Assembly (NCBI GenBank): GCA_030824275.1
Contig: JAVBXY010000010.1
Span: 1-64,000 of the forward strand
Reading direction: 5' to 3'
Source of the DNA: Rhodocyclaceae bacterium
GTDB lineage: Bacteria; Pseudomonadota; Gammaproteobacteria; Burkholderiales; Rhodocyclaceae
Length of the DNA: 64,000 nucleotides
Shown: in pieces, positions 1-8,697 of the stretch
Numbering within the stretch: the stretch's first letter is position 1
Layout of the letters: each line of letters starts with the position of its first letter
The notes under the pieces: generated by a model
What the model was told of the DNA's origin: nothing
Seen by the model: the letters and a program-made list of their open reading frames with translations, nothing else
Databases searched by the model: none
Position numbers and translations under genes: made by a program

Positions 1-73
1 CAGGACCGTGAAACGAGACCGCGCCAATGATATTGCACTTCACCGTGCGAGAAAGTAGGTCAACGCCAGACTC
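1..73 (+). rRNA. rrf: 5S rRNA, 3' part (5' end outside window)
   Basis: The first bases read CAGGACCGTGAAACGA and then, near position 51, GAAAGTAGGTC. Both are hallmark conserved segments of bacterial 5S rRNA (loop B/C region and loop E/helix 4). The segment ends with CGCCAGAC, which would pair with the missing 5' end. It is followed directly by a strong intrinsic terminator, so this is the end of a ribosomal RNA operon entering from the left. The exact 3' end is estimated. Confidence 0.93.
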
Positions 74-84
74 CCCATTGAAAA

Positions 85-114
85 CCCCCGCTCAGTCTCT
101 GAGCGGGGGTTTTT
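85..114 (+). terminator. Intrinsic terminator of the rRNA operon
   Basis: An 11-bp perfect stem (85-95 with 99-109) has a 3-nt loop and is followed by five T residues. It lies just after the 5S rRNA end. Confidence 0.92.
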
Positions 115-165
115 GCTTTGCAGGTCCGCTTGGATACTTGTTTCCGAAAACTGGAAACTGGAAAG

Positions 166-196
166 CAAAAAGCCGGACATCGTTAGATGTCCGGCT
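166..196 (-). terminator. Intrinsic terminator of tRNA-Arg
   Basis: A 10-bp perfect stem (171-180 with 187-196) with a 6-nt loop. On the minus strand the stem is followed by five T residues (complement of 166-170), placing it just downstream of tRNA-Arg. A weaker T run exists on the other side, so it may also back up the rRNA terminator. Confidence 0.85.
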
Positions 197-202
197 TTTA
201 TT

Positions 203-279
203 TGGTGCGCCCGGAGAGATTCGAACTCCCTACCCCTTGGTTCGTAGCCAAGTACTCTATCCAGATGAGCTACGGGCGC
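203..279 (-). tRNA. tRNA-Arg (anticodon ACG)
   Basis: On the minus strand a complete cloverleaf can be folded. The 7-bp acceptor stem pairs 273-279 with 207-213, the anticodon arm is CTTGG-CTACGAA-CCAAG with anticodon ACG, and the T arm contains GTTCGAATC. The 3' CCA is encoded (203-205). A promoter lies upstream and a terminator downstream, so it is a stand-alone tRNA gene convergent with the rRNA operon. Confidence 0.96.
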
Positions 280-292
280 TTAAGAGGGCATG

Positions 293-320
293 ATTATACC
301 CAAGAATCGCCAGCTGGCAA
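293..320 (-). promoter_or_regulatory. Sigma-70 promoter of tRNA-Arg
   Basis: On the minus strand TTGCCA (320-315), a 16-nt spacer and TATAAT (298-293) lie 14 nt before the tRNA 5' end. The same TTGCCA/TATAAT pair precedes the tRNA-Thr gene near 43830. Confidence 0.75.
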
Positions 321-332
321 GCATCCAGAAGT

Positions 333-908
333 CTATTTTCTTTGTGCGGCACGGATGCGATTGGCCATCGCTCTCACTTGTTCCGCAGAAAGTTCTTCGC
401 GTCCCTTGTCCTTGAACAGCAACCACAAAAGCCCACCGTTGATGATTGCTAGTGCTACCTCGATATAGAGGATGGGTGTGACGATCTGGCGGTGAGAATT
501 GTCACTGAGAACAAAATAGAAACCCTCGAAGGTCGGAAGCGCCGCCTTGGTAATGGCGGAAAAGTTTTCGAAGGGCGGAAACAAGAGCATCAGGATCAGG
601 TTCAGCGCTACCAGACCAAGCACTACTCTCTGATTGCGGTTGCCCCCAGGAACGGAAAGCTTCCTGGCCGGCGGCGTGCGAAACAGCAACCAGGCAATGG
701 CGCCATTGATGAGTACGACGATAGCCTCGAGGGCGAGAAAATTGGTATTAATAACCCGATTCACAGCATTGCCGAAAACGAAATAGAAGCCGTCGAAGGT
801 CGGAATGTTGCCGTGACTAAGCGACAAGTAGTCATAGGGCGGGAAGAGAAGGACAAGCACCATGTTCAGGGCTGTGATGCTCAACGCGATCAATTGGGCT
901 CGGTTCAT
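333..908 (-). CDS. Four-helix membrane protein with internal duplication, unknown function
   Basis: This is a 191-residue integral membrane protein of no family I can name. It is built from two similar halves. Each half has a hydrophobic helix ending in LFPPY/F, then a short loop with IPTF/LPTF plus D/EGFYFV, then a second helix with INGAIAWLLF or INGGLLWLLF. The halves lie at about residues 5-75 and 94-166, giving four predicted transmembrane segments. A charged C-terminal tail (E-Q-V-R-A-M-A-N-R-I-R) probably lies in the cytoplasm. It is transcribed toward tRNA-Arg and divergently from ugpB. No cofactor or catalytic motif is visible; the repeated xPTF-DGFYFV segment is the obvious candidate functional site. 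Confidence 0.75.
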   Translation of the reverse strand: MNRAQLIALSITALNMVLVLLFPPYDYLSLSHGNIPTFDGFYFVFGNAVNRVINTNFLALEAIVVLINGAIAWLLFRTPPARKLSVPGGNRNQRVVLGLVALNLILMLLFPPFENFSAITKAALPTFEGFYFVLSDNSHRQIVTPILYIEVALAIINGGLLWLLFKDKGREELSAEQVRAMANRIRAAQRK

Positions 909-1027
909 TGCCTAGGGTCGTAACTGATGTCACACAAGGGTAAAGGACAACCGCTTCCTGTGCAACGGTTGGGGGCGGTCCTGCGTAGACGGTACACTGG
1001 CAAATGGACAAGAAGGGGCACGAACCA

Positions 1028-2272
1028 ATGGTCAATAAGCTACTAGGCGTGATTCTCGGAATGGCGACTCTCGCTGCATCCGCTCAGGAAATAACATTGC
1101 GCCACGATATGGATGGCAAGGCGCTGGATGCACTGGCTACACTCACCTTGCGCTTTAACGATGGCCTGAAAGGGAAAGGCAAGATCGTGCTGCAAGACGC
1201 ACGTTCCGTCGAAGAAAAGAAAGTGCTTCCGCACCTCGCCATTCTCGATCCTGACGACAGCATTGATTTCTTTGGAACGCGTCCGCGTTTTCGGCCTCTG
1301 CACGAAGTATTGCGTGAGAGCGGAGCCAAGGTCGACCTTTCCCGGCTCTACCCGCAGATTCTCGATGCAGTGGATGACGCCAATGGTCGACCGCAGGCGC
1401 TGCCGATAGGCATGGCGGTGCCCGCGCTGTTCATCAATCGGGCGATGTTCATCAAAGCGGGGGTCAATCCGGATCAGAAGCCCGAAACCTGGTGGGCCCT
1501 GCAAAAGACGGCCGGGGATCTGTTCGACAAACAAATCGCCTGCCCCCTGACCAGCTCACGCTTCGCTTGGGTGCATATGGAAAACATTGCATCCCAGCAC
1601 GGCGAGCCAGCGCTGATTGCCGCCAAGCAAGGGGGCAGGGTTGCCGTCAATAATCTCGTCAACGTCAAACATCTGGCGCTACTGGCCAGTTGGCAAAAGA
1701 GCCGCTATTTCCACTACTCGGGGCCAGGGCGGGAAGGCAACCGCCGCTTCCTGGAAGGAGAGTGCGCCATGCTCACCGGGGCATCCTCGCTCTACGCCGA
1801 CGCGCGTCGTACAGGAATGGATGTCGCCGTGATGGCCTTGCCCCATTACGATGACGTACGTGGTGCGCGTCCGCTGGATGTGCTCCCCGACGGCGCGTCG
1901 CTTTGGGTCTTGGCGGGTCACAAGAAAGCCGAATATGCCTTGGCCGCACGCTATGTCGCGTTCCTGATGCATGCGGATGTGCAGAAGGAATGGGTGCGGG
2001 CGACCAGCTATCTCCCCATGACCCAGGCTGCCGTCGATGCGCTGCGCGAGGACGGTGTCTTTCCCGCGCCAATGCTGGATGCTGCCCAGAAGCGTCTATC
2101 GGTGAGCCGCAAGGACAGCACCCGCGTGCGTCATGGCCCGATCCGGGATCGCCTGCATGAGTTTGCCGGCGAGGAAGTGAATTTCGTGTGGACCTCGGGC
2201 CGGGCCGCGAAAGAAGCCCTCGACAATACCGTTCGTCGGGTTAACGAACCCGCTACCGCCGGCAAGCGGTGA
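1028..2272 (+). CDS. ugpB: Extracellular solute-binding protein, UgpB-like (glycerol-3-phosphate type)
   Basis: A periplasmic binding protein of ABC-transporter family 1, 414 residues. I chose the ATG at 1028 (MVNKLLGVILGMATLAASA, then Q) because it starts a clean signal peptide and has an AAGGGG-type ribosome site 9-10 nt upstream; an in-frame ATG at 1004 lacks both. UgpB-like segments follow in order: a TWW-LQK region, FLEGECAML (family: F-Y-N-G-D-C-A-M), GASLWVLAG and SYLPMTQAAVDAL near the C terminus. Known UgpB proteins bind sn-glycerol-3-phosphate or glycerophosphodiesters. The stop overlaps the GTG start of ugpQ, which supports that substrate. No permease or ATPase genes lie nearby, so the partner transporter would have to be elsewhere. 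Confidence 0.85.
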   Translation: MVNKLLGVILGMATLAASAQEITLRHDMDGKALDALATLTLRFNDGLKGKGKIVLQDARSVEEKKVLPHLAILDPDDSIDFFGTRPRFRPLHEVLRESGAKVDLSRLYPQILDAVDDANGRPQALPIGMAVPALFINRAMFIKAGVNPDQKPETWWALQKTAGDLFDKQIACPLTSSRFAWVHMENIASQHGEPALIAAKQGGRVAVNNLVNVKHLALLASWQKSRYFHYSGPGREGNRRFLEGECAMLTGASSLYADARRTGMDVAVMALPHYDDVRGARPLDVLPDGASLWVLAGHKKAEYALAARYVAFLMHADVQKEWVRATSYLPMTQAAVDALREDGVFPAPMLDAAQKRLSVSRKDSTRVRHGPIRDRLHEFAGEEVNFVWTSGRAAKEALDNTVRRVNEPATAGKR

Positions 2273-2994
2273 GTCTGCCGCGCATCATTGCCCACCGCTG
2301 CGGCGGTGCGCTGGCGCCGGAAAATACCCTGGCCGGGCTGCTCATCGCGGCGCGCATCGGCTGCCGTGGCGTCGAATTCGACGTGATGCTCACGGCCGAT
2401 GGCGTGCCGGTCTTGATGCATGATGAAACATTGGCGCGCACGACGGATCGACAAGGGCGTCTGGCGGTTCTGTCCCTCGCCGAGCTGTCGAATGTCAATG
2501 CGGGGTGCCGTCATCATCCCGCGTTTGCCGTCTCGCCAGTGCCGACTTTTCAGTCGGCCTTGGCATTGTGTGCGGACCTCGGGCTGTGGGCCAACGTGGA
2601 GATCAAGCCGGCCAGCGGACACGAAGCCGCCACCGGGCGCATCGTCGCCGAACAGCTCGCCGCGTCGCCCATGGCCGGCGCCGCGATGCTGTCATCGTTT
2701 TCGCCTGTCGCACTGGCTGCTGCCGTCAGTGCACAACCCGCCTTGCCCCGCGCGTTGCTGGTGGAGCATGTGCCCGCCAACTGGAGCGAGGCGGTGCGCC
2801 AGGCCGGGGCCACGGCAATCCATTGCGCCGCCCGCCACTTGTCGCCGGAAACCGCCGCCGCCATTGCCTGCACTGGCCTGCGCCTGGCCTGCTACACCGT
2901 GAACCGTTGCGAAGAGGCGGACGCCCTGTTCTCCACCGGCGTTTCGGCCCTCTTCACCGACCGCCCCGACCTCTGGCTGCCGGCGGAAATGTAG
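2269..2994 (+). CDS. ugpQ: Glycerophosphodiester phosphodiesterase (UgpQ-like)
   Basis: Hydrolyses glycerophosphodiesters to sn-glycerol-3-phosphate and an alcohol. The 241-residue protein has no signal peptide, as expected for cytoplasmic UgpQ. Family signatures are clear: [12 protein letters not shown] at residues 8-19 (canonical H-R-G...P-E-N-T), [12 protein letters not shown] with the metal-binding E and [11 protein letters not shown] and VEIKP. The start is a GTG within a GTGA overlap with the ugpB stop, implying translational coupling. A copy of the dispersed repeat lies in reverse orientation over residues 87-94 (A-V-S-P-V-P-T-F). The P-T-F part coincides with the family's usual I-P-T-L motif. 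Confidence 0.93.
   Translation: MSLPRIIAHRCGGALAPENTLAGLLIAARIGCRGVEFDVMLTADGVPVLMHDETLARTTDRQGRLAVLSLAELSNVNAGCRHHPAFAVSPVPTFQSALALCADLGLWANVEIKPASGHEAATGRIVAEQLAASPMAGAAMLSSFSPVALAAAVSAQPALPRALLVEHVPANWSEAVRQAGATAIHCAARHLSPETAAAIACTGLRLACYTVNRCEEADALFSTGVSALFTDRPDLWLPAEM
2526..2549 (-). repeat. Dispersed 24-bp repeat, copy 1 (in ugpQ)
   Basis: Complement of the consensus (AAA, core GTCGGCGCTGGCGATACGG, CG) with 21 of 24 matches. It is antisense to ugpQ and read in frame. Confidence 0.6.
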
Positions 2995-3003
2995 GCCGCT
3001 TCG

Positions 3004-3023
3004 CGTAAAATCCGCGTTTTACG
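3004..3023 (+). promoter_or_regulatory. Hairpin with -10-like TAAAAT before alaS
   Basis: A 7-bp inverted repeat CGTAAAA/TTTTACG with a 6-nt loop lies 20 nt before the alaS start. The left arm contains TAAAAT, a possible -10 element. No convincing -35 is visible, so this may be a promoter element or a structured leader. Confidence 0.35.
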
Positions 3024-3043
3024 TCGTCGCCTGCGTTGCCACC

Positions 3044-5665
3044 ATGAAAAGCTCCGAAATCCGCCAGAAGTTCCTCGACTTTTTCGCCTCCAAAGGTCAT
3101 CAGATCGTCGCCTCCAGCTCGCTGGTGCCCCATGAGGACCCGACCCTGCTGTTCACCAACGCGGGGATGAATCAGTTCAAGGACGTCTTCCTCGGCTTCG
3201 ATAAGCGCAGCTACAGCCGCGCCACCACCTCGCAGAAATGTGTGCGTGCCGGCGGCAAGCACAACGACCTGGAAAACGTTGGCTATACCGCGCGCCATCA
3301 CACCTTCTTCGAAATGTTGGGCAACTTCAGCTTTGGCGACTACTTCAAGCGCGATGCCATCACCTACGCCTGGGAACTGCTGACCGATGTCTTCAAGCTG
3401 CCCAAGGACAAGCTGTGGGTGACCGTGTATGCCGAAGACGACGAGGCTTACGACATCTGGACCAAGGAAATCGGCGTACCCGCCGAGCGTGTGATCCGCA
3501 TCGGCGACAACAAGGGCGCCCGCTACGCCTCCGACAACTTCTGGATGATGGGCGACACCGGCCCCTGCGGCCCCTGTACCGAAATTTTCTACGACCATGG
3601 CGCGCACATCTGGGGTGGCCCGCCCGGATCGCCCGAGGAAGACGGAGACCGCTACATCGAGATCTGGAACAACGTCTTTATGCAGTTCAACCGCGACGAG
3701 GCCGGCGTGATGCACCCGCTGCCAAAGCCCTCGGTGGATACCGGCATGGGCCTGGAGCGCATCTCGGCCGTGTTGCAGCACGTGCATGCCAACTACGAGA
3801 TCGATCTGTTCCAGACGCTGATCAAGGCCGCTGCCCGCGAGACCAGCGATGCGGACATGAACTCGCCCTCGCTCAAGGTGCTGGCCGATCATATCCGCGC
3901 CTGTTCCTTCCTCATCGCCGACGGCGTCATTCCCGGCAACGAAGGCCGCGGTTATGTCCTGCGCCGCATCATTCGCCGTGCCATCCGCCATGGTTACAAG
4001 CTCGGTGCCCGCACTGCCTTCTTCCACAAGATGGTGCCGGACCTGGTGGCCGAAATGGGCACCGCCTATCCCGAACTGGCCTCTGGCCAGGTGCGCGTGA
4101 TGGACGTGTTGAAGCAGGAAGAAGATCGCTTCTTCGCCACCATCGAGCACGGCATGGCGATTCTGGAGGCCGAGCTAGCCACGATGGACAAAGGCGGCGT
4201 CACGGTTTTTAACGGCGAGACGGCCTTCAAGCTCCACGACACCTACGGTTTCCCACTCGATCTCACTGCCGACATCTGCCGCGAGCGCCAGATGACGGTG
4301 GACTCTGCCGCCTTCGATGCGGCGATGGCACGCCAGAAGGAACAGGCCCGAGCCGCCGGCAAATTCAAGATGGCCGCCAATCTGGAGTACGAGGGCCCGG
4401 CCACCACCTTCCATGGTTACGACGCGCTGGAGCACAAAGGCAATGTGCTGGCCCTGTACAAGGAGGGCGCACCGGTGAATGAACTGGTCGAGGGTGAGAT
4501 GGGTGTGGTCGTTCTCGACGACACGCCGTTCTATGCCGAGTCCGGCGGCCAGGTCGGCGACCGGGGCGAGCTGCGTTCCGCTCACGGCATCTTCGCGGTC
4601 GAAGACACACAAAAAATCCAGGCCAGCGTGTTCGGTCACCACGGCGTCGTCAGCACCGGCAAGCTCACCGTCGGCAATGGCGTCAATGCCCGTGTCGATG
4701 CGGCCGCCCGCCTACGCACCATGCGCCATCACTCGGCCACCCACCTGATGCACAAGGCTTTGCGTGACGTGCTCGGCGCCCATGTGCAGCAGAAGGGCTC
4801 GCAAGTGGATCCGGACAAGACCCGTTTCGACTTCGCCCATACCCAACCGGTGACGGCGGAGGAGATCACCCGCATCGAGCAGATCGTCAACGGCGAGATC
4901 ATCGCCAATGCCGCCACCGACGCCAGCGTCATGGCGCTGGACGATGCACAGAAGACTGGCGCGATGATGCTGTTCGGCGAGAAGTATGGCGACGAGGTGC
5001 GCGTGCTCAGCATCGGTAGCTCGAAGGAACTTTGTGGCGGCACCCACGTTGGTCGCACGGGCGATATCGGCCTGTTCAAGATTGCCGCCGAGTCCGGCGT
5101 CGCTGCCGGTGTGCGGCGTATCGAGGCCGTCTGCGGCGATGTCGCCGTGGCGCAGATGCAAGAGCAGGCCGCCTTGCTCGATGCCGTTGCTGCCCAGCTC
5201 AAGTCGCTACCGCAGGACGCCGCAGCGCGCGTCACTCAGCTCATGGACGGCATGAAGACGCTGGAGAAGGAATTGGCCCGACTCAAGTCCAAGCTGGCGG
5301 CCTCGCAAGGCGATGACATCGTCGCGCAGGCGGTGGACGTCAAGGGCACCAAGGTCCTCGCGGCCAAGATGGAAGGCGCGGATGCGACAGCCTTGCGCGA
5401 GACCATGGACAAGCTGAAAGACAAACTCAAATCTGCGGTGATCCTGCTGGCGGCCGTCAATGACGGCAAGGTCAGCCTGATCGCCGGCATCACCGCCGAT
5501 CTCACGGCCAAGGCCAAAGCCGGCGAACTGGTGAATTTCGTCGCCCAGCAAGTGGGCGGCAAGGGCGGTGGTCGTCCCGACATGGCGCAGGCCGGTGGTA
5601 CGGATGCGGCTGCGTTGCCGGCGGCCTTGGCATCGGTGGCGGGTTGGGCGGAACAGAAGCTGTGA
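3044..5665 (+). CDS. alaS: Alanyl-tRNA synthetase
   Basis: A cytoplasmic class II synthetase of 873 residues, the usual full length. The N-terminal catalytic core carries [15 protein letters not shown] and [18 protein letters not shown] (motifs 1-2) and GMGLERI (motif 3). The editing domain carries the zinc motif HHSATHLMH (H-x3-H) and ELCGGTHV (C-x3-H). The C-terminal oligomerisation domain ends with [15 protein letters not shown]. It starts at ATG 3044 ([14 protein letters not shown]), typical for the family. The stop overlaps the start of the next small gene. Confidence 0.98.
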   Translation: MKSSEIRQKFLDFFASKGHQIVASSSLVPHEDPTLLFTNAGMNQFKDVFLGFDKRSYSRATTSQKCVRAGGKHNDLENVGYTARHHTFFEMLGNFSFGDYFKRDAITYAWELLTDVFKLPKDKLWVTVYAEDDEAYDIWTKEIGVPAERVIRIGDNKGARYASDNFWMMGDTGPCGPCTEIFYDHGAHIWGGPPGSPEEDGDRYIEIWNNVFMQFNRDEAGVMHPLPKPSVDTGMGLERISAVLQHVHANYEIDLFQTLIKAAARETSDADMNSPSLKVLADHIRACSFLIADGVIPGNEGRGYVLRRIIRRAIRHGYKLGARTAFFHKMVPDLVAEMGTAYPELASGQVRVMDVLKQEEDRFFATIEHGMAILEAELATMDKGGVTVFNGETAFKLHDTYGFPLDLTADICRERQMTVDSAAFDAAMARQKEQARAAGKFKMAANLEYEGPATTFHGYDALEHKGNVLALYKEGAPVNELVEGEMGVVVLDDTPFYAESGGQVGDRGELRSAHGIFAVEDTQKIQASVFGHHGVVSTGKLTVGNGVNARVDAAARLRTMRHHSATHLMHKALRDVLGAHVQQKGSQVDPDKTRFDFAHTQPVTAEEITRIEQIVNGEIIANAATDASVMALDDAQKTGAMMLFGEKYGDEVRVLSIGSSKELCGGTHVGRTGDIGLFKIAAESGVAAGVRRIEAVCGDVAVAQMQEQAALLDAVAAQLKSLPQDAAARVTQLMDGMKTLEKELARLKSKLAASQGDDIVAQAVDVKGTKVLAAKMEGADATALRETMDKLKDKLKSAVILLAAVNDGKVSLIAGITADLTAKAKAGELVNFVAQQVGGKGGGRPDMAQAGGTDAAALPAALASVAGWAEQKL

Positions 5666-5967
5666 AGCGCGCTCTTGTATTGATTGCCGGTGCGGCGATT
5701 TCGATGTCTGCCTTCGCGCAGCCCCTGGATCGCACGCCGATCGAAGCGCGCACCAGCAGTGGCGAGAAGGTGCTTCTGCACCCCAATGGCCGCTGGGAGT
5801 TTCTCGACGCGGCCAAGGCGGCGGAAGCCAAAAAGACTGCCGATCAGTTTCCCGAGAACAAGGTTCGGCCCATCGAGGCGCAAGGCGGATGGTTCGGCAT
5901 CGGTCGGGTGGTGATGCCGGGCGATCCCGATTACAACCGTGGCAGTCTGAATCCGAAGACGCGCTGA
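5662..5967 (+). CDS. Small secreted protein of unknown function
   Basis: I place the start at the GTG at 5662, inside a GTGA overlap with the alaS stop. That gives 101 residues beginning [19 protein letters not shown], a good Sec signal peptide with cleavage after AFA. The mature part contains [16 protein letters not shown], a short beta-rich motif seen in small periplasmic proteins (DUF3157-like, tentative), and then a lysine/glutamate-rich helix. It has no cysteines and no catalytic motif. It is probably periplasmic and co-translated with alaS. Confidence 0.7.
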   Translation: MKRALVLIAGAAISMSAFAQPLDRTPIEARTSSGEKVLLHPNGRWEFLDAAKAAEAKKTADQFPENKVRPIEAQGGWFGIGRVVMPGDPDYNRGSLNPKTR

Positions 5968-6006
5968 GCGTGCAAGGCGCTCACGCGCTTTGGCTGTACC
6001 CGCGTT

Positions 6007-7269
6007 TCAGGCGTTCTCTTTACCGATGTTGTTGGCCCAGGCGAGCGCTTGGGCGACGCTGAGGTTGATGGCCGTGGCATCGAGTCCGGCAAGCTGGGTC
6101 GTCAGATCGGCACAGGCGGGGCCATCGCCGGCCTCCAGGGCTTCGGTCAGGCGCAGCATCAATCCAAGCTCGCCACTTCGCGCTTCCAGCGCTTCGCGTA
6201 CCGGAAGGGAAAGATCAATGCCGCGCAGAATTTCCTCGAAGGACACGCCCATCAGCGTCGGCATCAGCGACATGATGCCGGTCATGAAGGCGTGATCCTC
6301 GAACTCCACACGCCCCGGTTTCATTTTTCCCGCCAGGAGTTCCATCAGCCGGCCCCGCGATGCCGCAAGTTGTAGCAAGGGACTGACGGCCTGACCGCCG
6401 GCCGGGTTGGTGTAGAGCAGCAGTTGCAGCCAGCGCTGCAACTGGCGGCGACCGAGTATGGTCAGCGCATGGCGGATCGAGGTGACGCGGGTACGCAGGC
6501 CGGTGGCGGCCGAGTTGGTCAGACGCATCAGGTTCATGGTCAGCCCCGGCTCGGCCTTGAGGACGCCTTCGAGCTGGTTGGTTTCCGCATCCTCCAGCAC
6601 CAGACCGAGCAGGCGCATCAGCGAGAGCTGTGAGTGGCCGAGCTTCTTGCCGGCGATGATGGCCGGCTTGGCGAAGTAGTAGCCCTGGAAGTAGGTATAG
6701 CCAAGCTGCATGCAGGTGTCGGCCTGCTCGCGAGAGTCGACCTTTTCCGCGAGGAGCTTGAGCAGGGGCCACTTCTTCAGTTCGTTGGTGGTGGCGATGA
6801 GGCCGGCGGCATCCAGCGGCGGCAGGTCCACCTTGACGATCTCGACCAGGTCGAGCAGGGGCTTGAACTTATCGGCGTAATTGACGAAGTCGTCCAGCGC
6901 CAGGGTATAGCCATGGGCCTTGAGCGCCTTGCAGCGTTCGACGATCTCGGGTGTGACCTCGACGTCTTCCAGCACTTCCAGCACGATCTTGTCCGCCGGC
7001 AAGGCTTCTAGCAGATCCGAGAGCAGCAGGGTGGTGTCGCAGTTGATGAAACCCTTGTACGGCCCCAGCGCCTGCTCGACACCCAGGTCGGCGAAGGCGT
7101 GGAGGATCACGCTGGCGGTGGCGGCGAGATCGTCCTGAACATCGGCCGAGTTTTTCTGCCGGCCGCTGCGGAACAGCAGTTCGTAGGCGAAAAGCTCCTG
7201 GTTGCGGCCGAGGATCGGCTGCCGCCCGATGAATATCTCTTCGCTGGCAGCCTTGTCGGAATCAGCCAT
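6007..7269 (-). CDS. EAL-HDOD signalling protein (degenerate EAL)
   Basis: A cytoplasmic two-domain protein of 420 residues. Residues 10-205 resemble an EAL domain (IFIGRQPILGRNQELFAYEL...), but the catalytic E-A-L motif is replaced by AYELLFR and the usual metal-binding residues are not recognisable. It is therefore unlikely to hydrolyse c-di-GMP. Residues 210-400 form an HDOD domain (LMRLLGLVLEDAETNQL, LTMNLMRLTNSA, SIRHALTILGRRQLQRWL). This architecture is known from YuxH-like signalling proteins, where the domains act in protein interaction. It is coupled to algC upstream by a TGATG overlap. Confidence 0.9.
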   Translation of the reverse strand: MADSDKAASEEIFIGRQPILGRNQELFAYELLFRSGRQKNSADVQDDLAATASVILHAFADLGVEQALGPYKGFINCDTTLLLSDLLEALPADKIVLEVLEDVEVTPEIVERCKALKAHGYTLALDDFVNYADKFKPLLDLVEIVKVDLPPLDAAGLIATTNELKKWPLLKLLAEKVDSREQADTCMQLGYTYFQGYYFAKPAIIAGKKLGHSQLSLMRLLGLVLEDAETNQLEGVLKAEPGLTMNLMRLTNSAATGLRTRVTSIRHALTILGRRQLQRWLQLLLYTNPAGGQAVSPLLQLAASRGRLMELLAGKMKPGRVEFEDHAFMTGIMSLMPTLMGVSFEEILRGIDLSLPVREALEARSGELGLMLRLTEALEAGDGPACADLTTQLAGLDATAINLSVAQALAWANNIGKENA

Positions 7270-8657
7270 CAGAAGTTGATCTGGATGCTGGGCCAGGCGG
7301 CGGTGAGCGCCGCCCGGAATTCGGCCTGGATGCGGCGCAGGGCATCCTGCGTATCCGCCTCGAAACGCAGGACGACGACCGGCGTGGTGTTCGAGGCGCG
7401 GACGAGGCCGAAGCCGTCGGCATATTCGGCGCGCACACCGTCGATGGTGTTGAGTTCGCGGGCGCCGGGAAACGGCTTGCCGGACTGCGCGTTCTTCTGC
7501 AACTTGGCGACCAGGGCGTGCGGTTCGCCTTCATTCATCTTGATGTTCAGTTCCGGTGTCGACAGGGCATTGGGCAGATTCTTCAAGGGCCAGTTGGCAT
7601 CCTTCCAGCGCGAGACGATTTCGAGCAGGCGGGCGCCGGCATACAGACCGTCGTCGAAGCCGTACCAGCGCTCCTTGAAGAACATGTGGCCGCTCATCTC
7701 GCCAGCCAGCGGTGCACCGGTTTCCTTGAGCTTGGTCTTGATCAGCGCATGGCCGGTGTTCCACATCAGCGGCTTGCCACCCTGGAAACGGACCGACTCG
7801 GCGACCCAGCGCGAGCACTTCACGTCATAGATGATCTGCCCGCCGGGCACGCGCGTCAGCACGTCGGCAGCGAACAGCATCAACTGGCGATCCGGGTAGA
7901 TGATCTCGCCGTCCTTGGTGACGACGCCGAGGCGGTCGCCATCGCCGTCGAAGGCCAGGCCCAGTTCGGCGTCGGTCTCGCGCAGGGCGCGTTGCACGTC
8001 GACGAGGTTTTCCGGCTTCGACGGGTCCGGGTGGTGGTTGGGGAAATTGCCATCCACTTCGCAAAAGAGTTCGACAACCTCGCAACCCATGCGGCGGAAC
8101 AGTTCCGGCGCGATGGCGCCGGCCACGCCGTTGCCGCAATCGATGACGATCTTCATCGGTCGGCTGAGCTTGACGTCGCCGACGATGCGATCCAGGTAGG
8201 CCTTGCGCACGTCAGCATGACGGACTACGCCGTGGCCTTCGAGAAAGTCGGCGCTGGTGATACGGCGACGCAGCTGCTGGATCATCTCGCCATAGAGCGT
8301 CTGGCCGCCGAGCACCATCTTGAGGCCGTTGTATTCGGGCGGATTGTGGCTGCCGGTGACGGAGACGCAGCTGTCGGTGCCCAGCTCGTGGGCGGCGAAA
8401 TAGGTCAGCGGAGTCGGCACGCGGCCGATGTCGATGACATCCACTCCTGAATGGGTGATACCGTTGGCCAGTGCGGCGGAAAGTTCGGGGCCGGAGAGCC
8501 GGCCATCGCGACCGACGGCGATGGCCTTGATGCCGCGCTCGCGGGCTTCGCTGCCAAGGGCCTGGCCGATCAGATTTACAGTGTCCGCCGTCAGCGTGGT
8601 GCGGACGATGCCACGGATGTCATAAGCCTTGAAGATTTCGGGAGCGGGAATCTGCAT
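7269..8657 (-). CDS. algC: Phosphomannomutase/phosphoglucomutase (AlgC-like)
   Basis: Interconverts hexose-1- and 6-phosphates for exopolysaccharide and LPS precursors. The chosen start (M-Q-I-P-A-P-E-I-F-K-A-Y-D-I-R-G, ATG at 8657) puts the conserved KAYDIRG motif at the N terminus; upstream in-frame codons are not conserved-looking. It has 462 residues. The active-site phosphoserine loop is VTGSHNPPEYNG, the metal loop is FDGDGDRLG and the sugar loop is GEMSGHMFF. A near-perfect antisense copy of the dispersed repeat encodes residues 131-138 (R-R-I-T-S-A-D-F). The stop overlaps the start of the EAL-HDOD gene. Confidence 0.95.
   Translation of the reverse strand: MQIPAPEIFKAYDIRGIVRTTLTADTVNLIGQALGSEARERGIKAIAVGRDGRLSGPELSAALANGITHSGVDVIDIGRVPTPLTYFAAHELGTDSCVSVTGSHNPPEYNGLKMVLGGQTLYGEMIQQLRRRITSADFLEGHGVVRHADVRKAYLDRIVGDVKLSRPMKIVIDCGNGVAGAIAPELFRRMGCEVVELFCEVDGNFPNHHPDPSKPENLVDVQRALRETDAELGLAFDGDGDRLGVVTKDGEIIYPDRQLMLFAADVLTRVPGGQIIYDVKCSRWVAESVRFQGGKPLMWNTGHALIKTKLKETGAPLAGEMSGHMFFKERWYGFDDGLYAGARLLEIVSRWKDANWPLKNLPNALSTPELNIKMNEGEPHALVAKLQKNAQSGKPFPGARELNTIDGVRAEYADGFGLVRASNTTPVVVLRFEADTQDALRRIQAEFRAALTAAWPSIQINF
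8244..8267 (+). repeat. Dispersed 24-bp repeat, copy 2 (in algC)
   Basis: Matches the consensus at 23 of 24 positions. It is antisense to algC and read in frame as R-R-I-T-S-A-D-F. Confidence 0.88.
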
Positions 8658-8697
8658 GGTCGGCGGGCGAGGTTGATGGATCGGTCCGGCGATTATC

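Noticed and set aside
187-468. Short open frames across the tRNA-Arg region
   Set aside because: Translation of a tRNA gene (the P-E-R-F-E-L-P-T-P pattern is a well-known false protein).
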